Source of the DNA: Planctomycetales bacterium 10988
Lineage (GTDB): Bacteria; Planctomycetota; Planctomycetia; Pirellulales; Pb10988
DNA length: 64,000 bases
Assembly: GCA_009664345.1 (NCBI GenBank)
Contig: CP043547.1
Coordinates: 744,001-808,000, forward strand
Direction: 5' to 3'
Part shown: positions 10,190 to 19,074 of the stretch, in pieces
Position numbering within the stretch: position 1 is the first letter of the stretch
Layout of the letters: each line of letters begins with the position of its first letter
Made by a program: the position numbers and the translations under genes
The notes under the pieces: generated by a model
The model's database searches: none
What the model was told of the DNA's origin: nothing
What the model saw: the letters and a program-made list of their open reading frames with translations, nothing else

Positions 10190-10828
10190 TTACCGGCGTT
10201 GAACAGGCTCAAAAGTCTCAAGAAGTTCCTTCATCGATGGCCATTTTTCGGTGTTAATTGGCCCGTTAATTCTATCTGCATTGGGATTGAAAGGTTGATC
10301 ATCAGAGATTTGAGCAATCTCAGAGAAGATCATTTTGGCATCAATGGAGGCAAACTCTCCTGACGTGTGTAAGTCTGTTAGAAGAAATGCATGGGTTTGC
10401 GGAACTTGCCGATTCGACATCGAAAACATTCCTACCAACCTCCGGAATAGCTCAATATCTTTAGGAGCACTAACTACCCAAAGCTGTTCCTCAATGATTC
10501 GGTCAATTTTCCATCCTTCCTCTCGAGAGATCATACTTCTAATAAATTGTCGCTCCTTCTCACAGTCACAGTGGATATATTGCCCTGCGACTTCAAGCAT
10601 CAATGATCGAAGATTTGCTCGAACTCGACCAACTCTTGTTTGATCCATTCTGTTGAGCAATTCCAAATAATTCTGTACAGCATTTTCTTGGTTTTGAGCA
10701 ATCGCCGTGAAGAGAGCATCGAGTTCATCGTGAAAAAACTCATCATGCTCCTCAAAGTCTTCGTTCTCAAATTCACAGTATGAATGATCTATTTCGCGAA
10801 GCTTAACAGTCCAATCCATCTCATCCAT
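10190..10828 (-). CDS. acidic protein of unknown function
   Basis: It has 212 residues and no signal peptide or membrane segment. The N-terminus is very acidic (EFENEDFEEHDEFFHDEL), and the remainder looks mostly helical with a central CDCEKERQ. No family is recognised. It is A+T-richer than its neighbours. It faces the BshC-like gene (16-base gap between stops), and a terminator at 10835-10858 separates it from the ABC transporter upstream, so it is probably transcribed alone. Isolated genes of this kind are often recently acquired, but nothing here proves it. Confidence 0.6.
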   Translation of the reverse strand: MDEMDWTVKLREIDHSYCEFENEDFEEHDEFFHDELDALFTAIAQNQENAVQNYLELLNRMDQTRVGRVRANLRSLMLEVAGQYIHCDCEKERQFIRSMISREEGWKIDRIIEEQLWVVSAPKDIELFRRLVGMFSMSNRQVPQTHAFLLTDLHTSGEFASIDAKMIFSEIAQISDDQPFNPNADRINGPINTEKWPSMKELLETFEPVQRR

Positions 10829-10834
10829 TCATTT

Positions 10835-10858
10835 AAAAAGACACCATTATTTAGTGTC
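10835..10858 (-). terminator. terminator of the ABC exporter gene
   Basis: On the minus strand GACACTA (10858-10852) pairs with TGGTGTC (10846-10840), seven pairs including one G-T, around a 5-base loop. Five T follow at 10839-10835. It lies between the end of the ABC exporter gene and the start of the 10190-10828 gene. Confidence 0.65.
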
Positions 10859-10899
10859 AAAATCTAACAAATCGTTTTGTCTACTCAATACCTGAATCT

Positions 10900-12933
10900 T
10901 TAGGGCTTGGCCGACTCCGTTTCATAGGGATTGAAGTCAGCTTCGAGGTCACTGGTGATGGAACGGTTCTCTAACGATTCATCTTCGGGGTCGAGGCGGA
11001 GGCCCATTTGCAGATCGACGAATTTGCGATAAAGCTCGCTTCGCTTGCGGAGTTCTTGGTGCGTGCCGCGATCGGTAATGTGACCATCTTCCAAAACCAA
11101 AATCTGATCGGCATCAAGAATCGTACTGAGCCGGTGAGCAATCACAAACGACGTCCGCCCCACCATCAGTTCTTTGAGGCTCGCTTGAATCAGTTGTTCG
11201 CTTTCCGAATCAAGGTTGCTGGTCGCTTCATCCAGAATCAAAAGTTTCGGATCGGCCAAAATCGCTCTGGCAATCGCAATTCGCTGCCGTTGCCCACCGC
11301 TGAGTTTGACCCCTCGCTCGCCGATGATGGTTTCGTAGCCACCGGGTAGCTTGCGAATGAAGCCGTCCGCATTGGCCATTTCGGCAGCTCGGTAGATATC
11401 GCCTTCGCTCGCTTGCCGGGCACCATAGGCGATATTTTCCGCAATTGTCCCATCAAAAAGGAAGATATCCTGTTCAACAATTCCCAAGATGCGGCGGTAG
11501 CTTTCCACTTCGTAATCGCGAATGTCCTTGCCATCAAGCAACACCCGGCCGGCGGTCGGATCATAAAAACGAGCGACTAAGTTGCAAAGGGTGGTCTTGC
11601 CGGCACCGCTCGGTCCGACCAAGGCAATCGTTTGCCCCGGCGAAACATGCAGGTCGATCTCTTTAAGGACTTTTTCCTCGGCTTCGGGATAGTGGAAACT
11701 GACCGAATCGAATTGAACCTCTCCAGCGACGGCCTCCGGCTGCAGAGCGGTTGCGTGCTGCGGGGGGATCATCTCTTTCGTCTCTTCCATCAAATCCAAG
11801 ACGCGATCCAACCCAGCGAGACTGCTTTGAAACTGCGTGGCACTATTGGCCAAAACAGCAATCGGCTCCAAGAGCATGGCTAGGTAGAAGAGGAACATCA
11901 TCAAATCCCCGACCGTCAGCGATCCGTTGAGGACTTGCAAACCGCCATAAATCAACAAAGCCGCAGAAGCCGTCGGAATGAGGGCGTCCCAAATTAGTTC
12001 CACAAGCCGACTTCGCCACCAAGCGAGAATCTCTTGGCGAGCCATGAGGTGATTCCCTTTGGTGAAGCGTTTTGTCTCGGTCTTTTGCCGACCAAAGGCC
12101 CGGACGACTCGCATTCCCCCGAAGGCTTCCGTCGCTTGCCCGTCGATGGTTTGGCGGCGTTTGCGGATATCTTTATGGAGTGGACGAATGCGGCTAATCC
12201 ACGTTCGATGCGTGAAAAAGACCGCAGGTAGCAGAAAAATGCTGCCGATCAAAAGCTTCCAATCGACCCAAGCCAGAATCATCAACGAACCCGTCAGTTG
12301 AATGATGGCCCGCCAAGGATTGTAAAGCATACTGAAAATCAGGGTGGAGATCCCGCCGGCATCTTCTCGCAGAAGACTCGTCACTCCGCCGCTTTTGAGT
12401 TGATAAACTCGATGCAGCGGCAAACGGACAGCATGGGCGAAGACCTGTCGTCTGATGTCAACTTGCACCCGCTTCGTCGCTTGGGTGGCCGTCCATCTTC
12501 CCCAAACATGCAGGGCGGAACCGATGAAAGAAATCAACAAAACCCCGCCGGCAATGATCCAAAGTAGTTGCTGAGAGCTAAGTTGCTGCCAGTACTCGGA
12601 AAAATATTGGTCGGGAAGAGGAGCATCTCCGATGACATAATCGATCACCACTTTGGTCGCTGCCGGGGGCACCATGCGAAGGAACGTGGCAATCGTCAAG
12701 GTTCCCAGCGCGAACCCGATCGCGAAGTAATTTCCACGAATTAAAGCAATGAACGAAGTGAACAGTTGGAAAAAGGAACGATTTCGATGAAAGCGTTGGG
12801 CATCCGAAGGCGTTTCGCCAGGGGGAACCTCGACCGGATCGGGGGTCGTTTTCGATTCTTTCGCCTTGCGTCGCTCGACGTATTCATGAAAAAGTTGACG
12901 GCTCGAAGGCGAGAGGGAATTCCTAGAGGACAA
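10900..12933 (-). CDS. ABC exporter, fused permease and ATPase (MsbA-like)
   Basis: This is a half-transporter that should form a homodimer exporting a lipid or other hydrophobic substrate. After a polar N-tail of about 70 residues there are six membrane segments (about 70-370), then the nucleotide-binding domain. Visible motifs are Walker A GPSGAGKTT (440-448), signature LSGGQRQR (from about 544), Walker B KLLILDEATS (from about 563) and the switch His in IAHRLST (about 600). The 677-residue length exceeds the typical 580 because of tails at both ends. The substrate cannot be read from the sequence. Confidence 0.92.
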   Translation of the reverse strand: MSSRNSLSPSSRQLFHEYVERRKAKESKTTPDPVEVPPGETPSDAQRFHRNRSFFQLFTSFIALIRGNYFAIGFALGTLTIATFLRMVPPAATKVVIDYVIGDAPLPDQYFSEYWQQLSSQQLLWIIAGGVLLISFIGSALHVWGRWTATQATKRVQVDIRRQVFAHAVRLPLHRVYQLKSGGVTSLLREDAGGISTLIFSMLYNPWRAIIQLTGSLMILAWVDWKLLIGSIFLLPAVFFTHRTWISRIRPLHKDIRKRRQTIDGQATEAFGGMRVVRAFGRQKTETKRFTKGNHLMARQEILAWWRSRLVELIWDALIPTASAALLIYGGLQVLNGSLTVGDLMMFLFYLAMLLEPIAVLANSATQFQSSLAGLDRVLDLMEETKEMIPPQHATALQPEAVAGEVQFDSVSFHYPEAEEKVLKEIDLHVSPGQTIALVGPSGAGKTTLCNLVARFYDPTAGRVLLDGKDIRDYEVESYRRILGIVEQDIFLFDGTIAENIAYGARQASEGDIYRAAEMANADGFIRKLPGGYETIIGERGVKLSGGQRQRIAIARAILADPKLLILDEATSNLDSESEQLIQASLKELMVGRTSFVIAHRLSTILDADQILVLEDGHITDRGTHQELRKRSELYRKFVDLQMGLRLDPEDESLENRSITSDLEADFNPYETESAKP

Positions 12934-13096
12934 ATCAAAATCCTTAACGAACGAGAAATAGCATCAAATCCGCCTTCCGATCGAGATTCGAAGTGGCGGC
13001 TCGGCTTGAATCATAGAGTATTTGCAAACACCTTATTATACCTTCTAGGTGTACGCCAAGCCACTATTTTTTCTTAAGTTATTTATAGAGAGTAAC

Positions 13097-14482
13097 TTAC
13101 AGAACGAGCTGAGCGATGGACATATAGATGCAAATTCCCAAGATATCCATCACGCAGGCGACGAAAGGATTGCTCATCAAGGCCGGGTCCAGCCCAAGTC
13201 GGCGGAAGAAAAGAGGGAGAATCGCTCCAGTAAGCGTGCCGGCAATGACAACAGAAAAGACGGTGAAGGGGACAACAATTGAATCAAAGATCGCCAGCGG
13301 AGGAGCAAAACCAAGCTGAACCATTACCCAAACAACAATGAGCGCGGCCCCTGACAAAGCACCGCCAAGCAGCAGCCCCATCATGATTTCGCGAAAGATA
13401 ATCCGCTTCCAATCGTGAAGATGGACATCTTCGTTATTCAAGGCGGTAATCACCAAGGTGGCGGATTGATTGCCAGAATTCCCCCCGCTGGAAATGACCA
13501 AGGGAATAAACATTACCAGCCAAACATGTTGAGCCATGATCGGCTCATAGCCATTGAGGGCCGTCGCGGTCAGCAACGCGGCAAAAAACAAAATCGTCAG
13601 CCAAATCACCCGCTTCCAGGCGAGCGAAAGCAATTTCGTTTGAAGATACCCATTTTCCAAAGGTTGAATACCACCACTTAAGTGGGCATCTTCCACGGCT
13701 TCTTCCCGGACCACGTCGATGACATCATCGTGCGTTACAATCCCAATCAAGCGATTTCTTTGATCGACGACCGGCAGGGCCAACAAGTCGTGATCCGCAA
13801 ACACCCTGGCGACTTCTTCCTGGTCTTGATCGACCCGAACGGAAATGACATTGGGTTGCATCAGGTCGCGAATGCGTTTGTCTTTTTGATGGGTCACCAA
13901 GGCGGCAAAGGCAATCTCGCGGAAAGAGACCACTCCGCGGAGGTGATCGTCATCATCGACGACATAGAGATAGTAAACCGTTTCCAGGATCTCCGGATTT
14001 TCTCCCCAGGCACGGAAGCGATCTTGGACTTCGGCAATGGAAAGATTCTCACTCAACCGGGCGACCTCGGTCGTCATCACCCGGCCGGCGGTGTCTTCCT
14101 CATAACTTTGCAAACGAAGAATATCACGGCGTTCGACCGCCGGCATTAAGGGCAGAACTTCCTCGACCACTTCCGGATCGACTTCTGCCAAGAGGTCCAC
14201 CCGCTCATCCGGTGGCAAGTCCGCGACGAGCTTTGCCATCTCCTTGCGATCGAGATTCTCCAACATGTCGATCTGCTTTTCACGCGGAAAGTACGTGAAA
14301 ATATCAATGCAAGTCGCCACGTCGGTTGTCTTTAAAACTCGCCAGGACTCTTCGGCCTCCAGCCCTTCCATATATTCGGCAGTCCGCGCCGGATGGAGGG
14401 TCGAGCAAAATTCCGAGAGCTGTTGTTGATCGTCATTCGCTAACATCTCTCGCAATTCTGGCAGGTAGAGCGTATTGAGCAT
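13097..14482 (-). CDS. mgtE: MgtE-family magnesium transporter
   Basis: It forms a homodimeric Mg2+ channel gated by cytoplasmic Mg2+. The 461-residue order is the family order: an acidic helical N domain (about 1-130, with LVADLPPDERVDLLAEVDPE), two CBS domains (about 135-260), a connecting helix and five membrane helices (about 285-461). The pore region carries SSGGNSGNQSATLVITAL. The start is fixed by GGAGGTGG immediately upstream. A long structured leader precedes it (see 14562-14632). Confidence 0.93.
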   Translation of the reverse strand: MLNTLYLPELREMLANDDQQQLSEFCSTLHPARTAEYMEGLEAEESWRVLKTTDVATCIDIFTYFPREKQIDMLENLDRKEMAKLVADLPPDERVDLLAEVDPEVVEEVLPLMPAVERRDILRLQSYEEDTAGRVMTTEVARLSENLSIAEVQDRFRAWGENPEILETVYYLYVVDDDDHLRGVVSFREIAFAALVTHQKDKRIRDLMQPNVISVRVDQDQEEVARVFADHDLLALPVVDQRNRLIGIVTHDDVIDVVREEAVEDAHLSGGIQPLENGYLQTKLLSLAWKRVIWLTILFFAALLTATALNGYEPIMAQHVWLVMFIPLVISSGGNSGNQSATLVITALNNEDVHLHDWKRIIFREIMMGLLLGGALSGAALIVVWVMVQLGFAPPLAIFDSIVVPFTVFSVVIAGTLTGAILPLFFRRLGLDPALMSNPFVACVMDILGICIYMSIAQLVL

Positions 14483-14485
14483 GGA

Positions 14486-14493
14486 CCACCTCC
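14486..14493 (-). promoter_or_regulatory. strong ribosome binding site of mgtE
   Basis: GGAGGTGG on the minus strand, with its GGAGG core 6 bases before the ATG at 14482, fixes the mgtE start. Most genes in the window have weaker sites. Confidence 0.8.
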
Positions 14494-14561
14494 AAAGAGA
14501 TTACTGGAAAGCGTTAGCCTGACGATTCAGACAGGAAACTAAAGAGAACGGCAAACCGAAA

Positions 14562-14632
14562 AGCTAGGGATTCCGGGAAGCTTCGGCGATTCTGGTTCGT
14601 TGCCTTGAAGAAGCCCAAAACGAATCCCTGCT
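14562..14632 (-). promoter_or_regulatory. structured 5' leader of mgtE, possible RNA switch
   Basis: AGGGATTC (14566-14573) pairs with GAATCCCT (14622-14629). With one bulged T the stem extends by AGC/GCT to about 11 pairs. Inside the 48-base loop further pairing is possible (GGG with CCC, CTTC with GAAG), giving a multi-branch fold between the GNAT gene and mgtE. I could not match the M-box consensus from memory. An Mg2+-sensing role is inferred only from position. Confidence 0.4.
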
Positions 14633-14742
14633 TGCCTAGGTGCGTGAACTATGCAAGATGGCAATTTCCGAGCGTTTTGCCAAGGGGGAGATAAGAAAGC
14701 TTTTTGCAAAACCCCCTTAAAGAAAGGATGTTCTTCCAATTT

Positions 14743-15723
14743 TCACAGAGATACCACCGGAGGGGCCGATGGGGAGAAGGGCGCGACTCGATAGAGCAGG
14801 GCTTCTTGGCGAACCATCGAGAATCCAGTTCGCTGATAAAGCTGCATCGCCGGGGTATTTTCCATATCCACCCAAGCTTGGAGGGCTCGTTTGTGACGCT
14901 CGGCCAGGAAGCTTTTGGCAAAGGAAACGAATTGGCGGCCCAGCCCTTGTTGGCGATAAGCCGGGATGATGCCCATGTAGAGAATTTCAGCAATGCTGTG
15001 ATTCAACGGCGAATCCAATAGCAAACAGCCGATGCACTCCTCTTCGAGATAGGCCGCTCGCCAGTAACCAGGCCCTCGCTCGCCGATGCCTTCATAGATC
15101 GCCTGCCAATCTTCATCGGCAAGGACATGCGATACCTGAGGGCAGTCTTGCGATTGCTGTTGTGTCTCGATCAAAGTCTTCCAAAAAGCTTCACGCTGAT
15201 CAGGTTTGACAATCCGAAAATCGAGCGGTGTCGTCATTGAATGTTTCAGCGAAGCTGCTTCGTGCAAACCGTTTTGATTCGATTCGCAACTTGTTTCCAG
15301 GAGAATCCGCTCGGTCAGTTGCTCAAATCCTAACCGATGCAGCAATTCTTGATGACGCTTCTTCGCTGTAGGAGTGACCGATTGCAGTAGCTTGAGTTGT
15401 TGCTTTTCGGAGAAGGTCTCAATGGCTTGCCTTAGCTCGGCTATTTCCTCGGTGTTGGGCGTTCCCAGAAAGCTAGGCCCCCAAATCGTGGCGGTCTTCC
15501 CAGGACGCAGGGCAATCCAAAGAACCCCAAAGAGACGGTTTTCACGTAAAAGAATATAGAGACCTTCGAAGGAAAGCTCCTCGGATTCGTTCTCCGCTTC
15601 CGCCTCGGATGGCTGGAGTCCTGCTTCATTGGTAGAAAGGTTGTCCGTTGAAAACGACATGGCCTCTTGCCACAGCATTCGAAGTGCTTGGGGCCGTAAT
15701 TCAGGCGGACATTGTTGAAGCAT
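14743..15723 (-). CDS. two-domain GNAT acetyltransferase
   Basis: It has 326 residues, and the length and layout resemble tandem GNAT enzymes such as MshD. The C-terminal GNAT domain (about 170-320) is clear, with the acetyl-CoA loop IIPAYRQQGLGRQF and the following helix, then MENTPAMQLYQRTGFS. The N-terminal half has GNAT-like features (LYILLRENRLFGVLWIAL) but a degenerate acetyl-CoA loop. The substrate is unknown. It lies upstream of mgtE on the same strand, 260 bases away, so co-transcription is doubtful. Confidence 0.78.
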   Translation of the reverse strand: MLQQCPPELRPQALRMLWQEAMSFSTDNLSTNEAGLQPSEAEAENESEELSFEGLYILLRENRLFGVLWIALRPGKTATIWGPSFLGTPNTEEIAELRQAIETFSEKQQLKLLQSVTPTAKKRHQELLHRLGFEQLTERILLETSCESNQNGLHEAASLKHSMTTPLDFRIVKPDQREAFWKTLIETQQQSQDCPQVSHVLADEDWQAIYEGIGERGPGYWRAAYLEEECIGCLLLDSPLNHSIAEILYMGIIPAYRQQGLGRQFVSFAKSFLAERHKRALQAWVDMENTPAMQLYQRTGFSMVRQEALLYRVAPFSPSAPPVVSL

Positions 15724-16099
15724 GCGCGACCCTTCTTGGACCGATTCGCGAGAGAAGGGCCTTCATTTCTAGACTGAAAGTGAATTGCGAGACCCTTGTT
15801 AGAAAATAACAGATGCTTCAGGTAGCTCAAAATAGTTTTTGAAAGATTCTTGAAAAAACAGTTCGTACCCTGATCCAAAGTATGAGATTTATGCGAGCCG
15901 CAGCATCATAAAAGTCTTCAGAAGACGCAAAATTCCAGGGCTGATCCCAAAAGCTTCTTCGTTCCGACGGGGTTTCTTGATAAACTGGGATGAGTGAATC
16001 TGTTCACCGAAAAATGTTCTGTGGGCTGCCTGACGTTCTTGGCCGTTTTTCGCTGCCAAGCTTTCGAATTTAACTCTTAGGTAAATAGGATCTTTGCTC
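15724..16099. other. divergent intergenic region
   Basis: These 376 bases separate the minus-strand GNAT gene from the plus-strand PDZ gene and must contain both promoters. A minus-strand frame at 15889-16125 overlaps the PDZ gene start and lacks a ribosome site; I do not accept it. No clear regulatory motif was identified. Confidence 0.5.
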
Positions 16100-17242
16100 A
16101 TGTTCAAGTTCTTACCTTTGCCCACAATGCTCGTGTTATTGCTTTTCCTCCCGGAACTTTCTTATTCGCAATCGGCCCTGCAACGCCTGGAAGACATTTT
16201 GCGACAAGGCCGCGAATCGATGCCGGAGCAAACGCCTCCGAATGCTCCGCCGCCAACGCGATCGACCCCGCCGGGCCAAGCCCCTGGTTATCTGGGATTA
16301 ATTGCCGATGATCGTCAAGAAAATGGTCGCGGGGTGCGAATCTTGGAAGTCCTCCCTAACAGTCCCGCGCAAGCCAGTGGCTTGGAAGCTCAAGATTTAA
16401 TCATCGCCGTTGACAGCGATACCGTCCAATCAATGAGTGACTTAGGCCGACAGCTGCAAGGAAGCGTTGCCGGACAACGCTTGATGTTTCAAGTCGAACG
16501 CGATGGCCAACGCCGCTTAATCAGTGTCACCCTCGGGGAACGTCCCAACGAGGGGGATCGGGCCTATCCCCAGTTTGGTCAAATCCCCAATGCCTCCGAA
16601 GACCCCAACGCGGCGATGCCACAAGATGCACGTCGTGCTTTGATGGGCGTTCGGACGATTGCGGTCACGGAATCAGATCGCAGGGCGCTCCGATTACCTA
16701 CAAATCTCGGGGCAAAAGTCGCCAGCGTGCGCCCTTCTTCCCCAGCTTCGAATGCCGGGATCATTGAAAACGACGTGATCGTCGCCATTGAGAATGAAGT
16801 GATCAATACCCCGGATGAGCTTTCCTCCACGGTCGGCACCATGCAACCCGGCACGACGATCGAGGTCTCTCTCTTTCGCAATGGAGACTTCCGCCGAGTG
16901 AATGTCACCTTGGGCGAAGCCCTTCCGACTCCGGAAGAAGTGACTCCGAATTTTCCCAGCCCAACCTATTCCGACCCATCTGAGGAATCGTATCCGTCTC
17001 CTTCACGGATCGAACAACTAGAGCAAATGGTCTATGACTTGAGTCGCCGAGTGACTGAGTTGGAACGTGCCTTGGATGAACAAGACGGCACCCCCAGCTA
17101 CGGGCCGCTCTTCAATCCTCCGCTTCGCTCCCCCGAGACGGAAACGGAAACCCTGCCAACTCCCCAAGCGGTCCCTTCCGAAGAAGAAAGCGATTCGCCA
17201 ACAGATTCCGAAGAAGCAAGCTCGACAGGGAGTGATTCTTAA
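16100..17242 (+). CDS. secreted protein with two PDZ domains
   Basis: A signal peptide (FKFLPLPTMLVLLLFLPEL) is followed by a Pro-rich linker and PDZ domain 1 (about 62-147, with GYLGLIAD and PNSPAQASGLEAQDLIIAV). PDZ domain 2 spans about 180-272 (PSSPASNAGIIENDVIVAI). A short coiled coil (RIEQLEQMVYDLSRRVTELE) and an acidic Ser/Glu-rich tail follow. It resembles the PDZ half of HtrA/DegP but has no protease domain, so it probably works as a periplasmic adaptor or binding protein. The ATG at 16100 is chosen over the TTG at 16094. A terminator follows at 17280. Confidence 0.85.
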   Translation: MFKFLPLPTMLVLLLFLPELSYSQSALQRLEDILRQGRESMPEQTPPNAPPPTRSTPPGQAPGYLGLIADDRQENGRGVRILEVLPNSPAQASGLEAQDLIIAVDSDTVQSMSDLGRQLQGSVAGQRLMFQVERDGQRRLISVTLGERPNEGDRAYPQFGQIPNASEDPNAAMPQDARRALMGVRTIAVTESDRRALRLPTNLGAKVASVRPSSPASNAGIIENDVIVAIENEVINTPDELSSTVGTMQPGTTIEVSLFRNGDFRRVNVTLGEALPTPEEVTPNFPSPTYSDPSEESYPSPSRIEQLEQMVYDLSRRVTELERALDEQDGTPSYGPLFNPPLRSPETETETLPTPQAVPSEEESDSPTDSEEASSTGSDS

Positions 17243-17279
17243 GCATCGATCTTTAGCAGACCTTCATTGTTTCAAAGAT

Positions 17280-17327
17280 GGTGAGGATTCAATCCCCTAG
17301 CTATGCTCGAATCCTCACCTATTTTAT
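17280..17327 (+). terminator. rho-independent terminator
   Basis: GGTGAGGATTC (17280-17290) pairs perfectly with GAATCCTCACC (17309-17319) over 11 bases and is followed by TATTTTATT. It ends the PDZ-protein transcript 23 bases before the next start. Confidence 0.8.
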
Positions 17328-17349
17328 TCTCTAACACTTCAGAAAATTC

Positions 17350-18948
17350 ATGACTACGGAACCTGCCACCAATCCCACCAAACAGACCTCGATGCCATCA
17401 CTCAAGCGACGCCCTCCCTACTTCCTTCTCGCCGTACTTTTACTCACATCCGGCGGATGGCTCGCTGCTTTTTTGTTCGACTTCCCAGCGATCGAAAATG
17501 TCGCCATCGCGATTTTCGTCGGGCTGAATTTCGTCTGTCTTCCCTTCTGGCTGGATCGGTTGACGAACTGGCCAGCTCTGGTGCGGTGGTCGCCGATCTT
17601 CGTTGCGATTCTTGCTGGCATTGCTTTCTTTGCCTTGATCGAAATCCGTGGCGTTGACGGGAATCTTGTCCCGACCGAATTTGGCTGGCGTTTCGGGGCT
17701 CCGGATGCGGATTATCAACTGGCTTCCGTAGAGAACGAACAATTAGCCCTCAGCTCGGAAGAATTCACCATCAATCCAGAAGAAGACTTCTATCAGTTCC
17801 TCGGACCGAATCGACGCGGCGAGATGGATGCGATTTCACTCGATCCGAATTGGGAGGAAACGCCTCCAAAGCCTATTTGGAAACAACCCATCGGAGCAGG
17901 ATGGAGTGCCTTTGTCATTGCAGATGGCTATGCCTTTACCCAAGAACAACGGGGCGAAAAAGAGGCTGTGACTTGCTACAAGGCCGATACAGGGGAGTTA
18001 GTTTGGTCACATGCCGAAGAAATTCGCTACGATTCAGTCGTCGCTGGCGATGGACCGCGGGCAACTCCGACCCTCTATCAAGATCACATCCTGGCGATTG
18101 GCTCAACCGGAGTCTTTGTTTGCCTCGATGCCAAATCCGGTGAGCTACAGTGGAAGCATGACTTCACAGAAGAATACGGGGCGGAAAACCCGCAATGGGG
18201 CTATAGTGCCTCGCCGCTCGGCTATAAGAATACCGCCATTGCCGTCGCTGGCGGGGACGATGGCAAGTCGATCATTGCCTACGATCTGGAATCCGGCGAA
18301 GAAGTCTGGGGAACCGGGGGAGAATCGGCCAGCTACAGTTCCCCGACGCTCGTCAATCTGCTCGATACCGAACAACTCATCGTACTGACGGAATCCCATT
18401 GTTATTCCTTGAATCCCGAAGATGGCAGCCACTATTGGGACTTTGATTGGAAAGGGAGCAATGCCGGTTCTTGCACCGTTAGCCAACCCGTCGCGGTCGA
18501 TCATGAGCATGTACTGCTTTCCAAAGGATATGGCATTGGAGCGGAGCTAATCAAAATCTCCCAAGATGAAGAAGGAGACTGGTCGGCGGAGTCGGTCTGG
18601 AAAAATCGTAATCTCAAGACCAAATTCACCAATGTCGTGCAACAAGGCGATTACGTCTACGGGTTAGACGAGGGGATTTTCTCCTGCGTTGAATGGAAAA
18701 CTGGCCGGAAGATGTGGAAGAAAGGCCGGTTCGGGCATGGCCAAATCTTACGTGTGGGCGATTGGATCTTGATCCTGAGCGAACAGGGCGAATTGGTATT
18801 GGTTTCCGTGAACCCTGACAAGTTCGAACAAGTAGCTACCTTCCCCGCTTTAGAGGGAAAAACGTGGAACAATCTTGCTCTCGAAGGCGTAATGCTCTAT
18901 GTTCGCAACTTCCAGGAAGCCGCCTGCTACGAGCTTCCTACAAAATAA
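17350..18948 (+). CDS. membrane-anchored PQQ-like beta-propeller protein
   Basis: The N-terminus carries about three hydrophobic helices (residues 18-105), and a periplasmic beta-propeller of the PQQ/BamB-like type follows (about 145-530). Repeats of the type TCYKADTGELVWSH, CLDAKSGELQWKHDF, AYDLESGEEVWG and LNPEDGSHYWDFDW are visible. The opening FYQFLGPNRRGEMD matches the start of planctomycete proteins annotated as PQQ-binding-like repeat proteins. Nothing here shows that PQQ is bound. A scaffold or binding role at the membrane is the safest reading. Confidence 0.85.
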   Translation: MTTEPATNPTKQTSMPSLKRRPPYFLLAVLLLTSGGWLAAFLFDFPAIENVAIAIFVGLNFVCLPFWLDRLTNWPALVRWSPIFVAILAGIAFFALIEIRGVDGNLVPTEFGWRFGAPDADYQLASVENEQLALSSEEFTINPEEDFYQFLGPNRRGEMDAISLDPNWEETPPKPIWKQPIGAGWSAFVIADGYAFTQEQRGEKEAVTCYKADTGELVWSHAEEIRYDSVVAGDGPRATPTLYQDHILAIGSTGVFVCLDAKSGELQWKHDFTEEYGAENPQWGYSASPLGYKNTAIAVAGGDDGKSIIAYDLESGEEVWGTGGESASYSSPTLVNLLDTEQLIVLTESHCYSLNPEDGSHYWDFDWKGSNAGSCTVSQPVAVDHEHVLLSKGYGIGAELIKISQDEEGDWSAESVWKNRNLKTKFTNVVQQGDYVYGLDEGIFSCVEWKTGRKMWKKGRFGHGQILRVGDWILILSEQGELVLVSVNPDKFEQVATFPALEGKTWNNLALEGVMLYVRNFQEAACYELPTK

Positions 18949-19061
18949 GCTTTGAATCACACCTAGGCAACGGAACCTATCGACTCGAATGGAACCTGTT
19001 TTTTCATTTGAGGAAGCTTGCCTTTTGGCCTGTGTTTCCTCTTCCACTACGTTACGTCTTC

Positions 19062-19067
19062 GAGGAG
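19062..19067 (+). promoter_or_regulatory. ribosome binding site selecting a GTG start
   Basis: GAGGAG lies 7 bases before the GTG at 19075 and supports that codon as the start of the ATP-grasp gene rather than the upstream TTG at 19018. Confidence 0.7.
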
Positions 19068-19074
19068 TAGCCGC

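Noticed and set aside
14483-14742. M-box magnesium riboswitch before mgtE
   Set aside because: I could not find the conserved M-box core; the leader is reported only as an unclassified structured element.
15889-16125. 78-residue minus frame overlapping the start of the PDZ gene
   Set aside because: No ribosome site, and it overlaps a well-supported signal peptide start.
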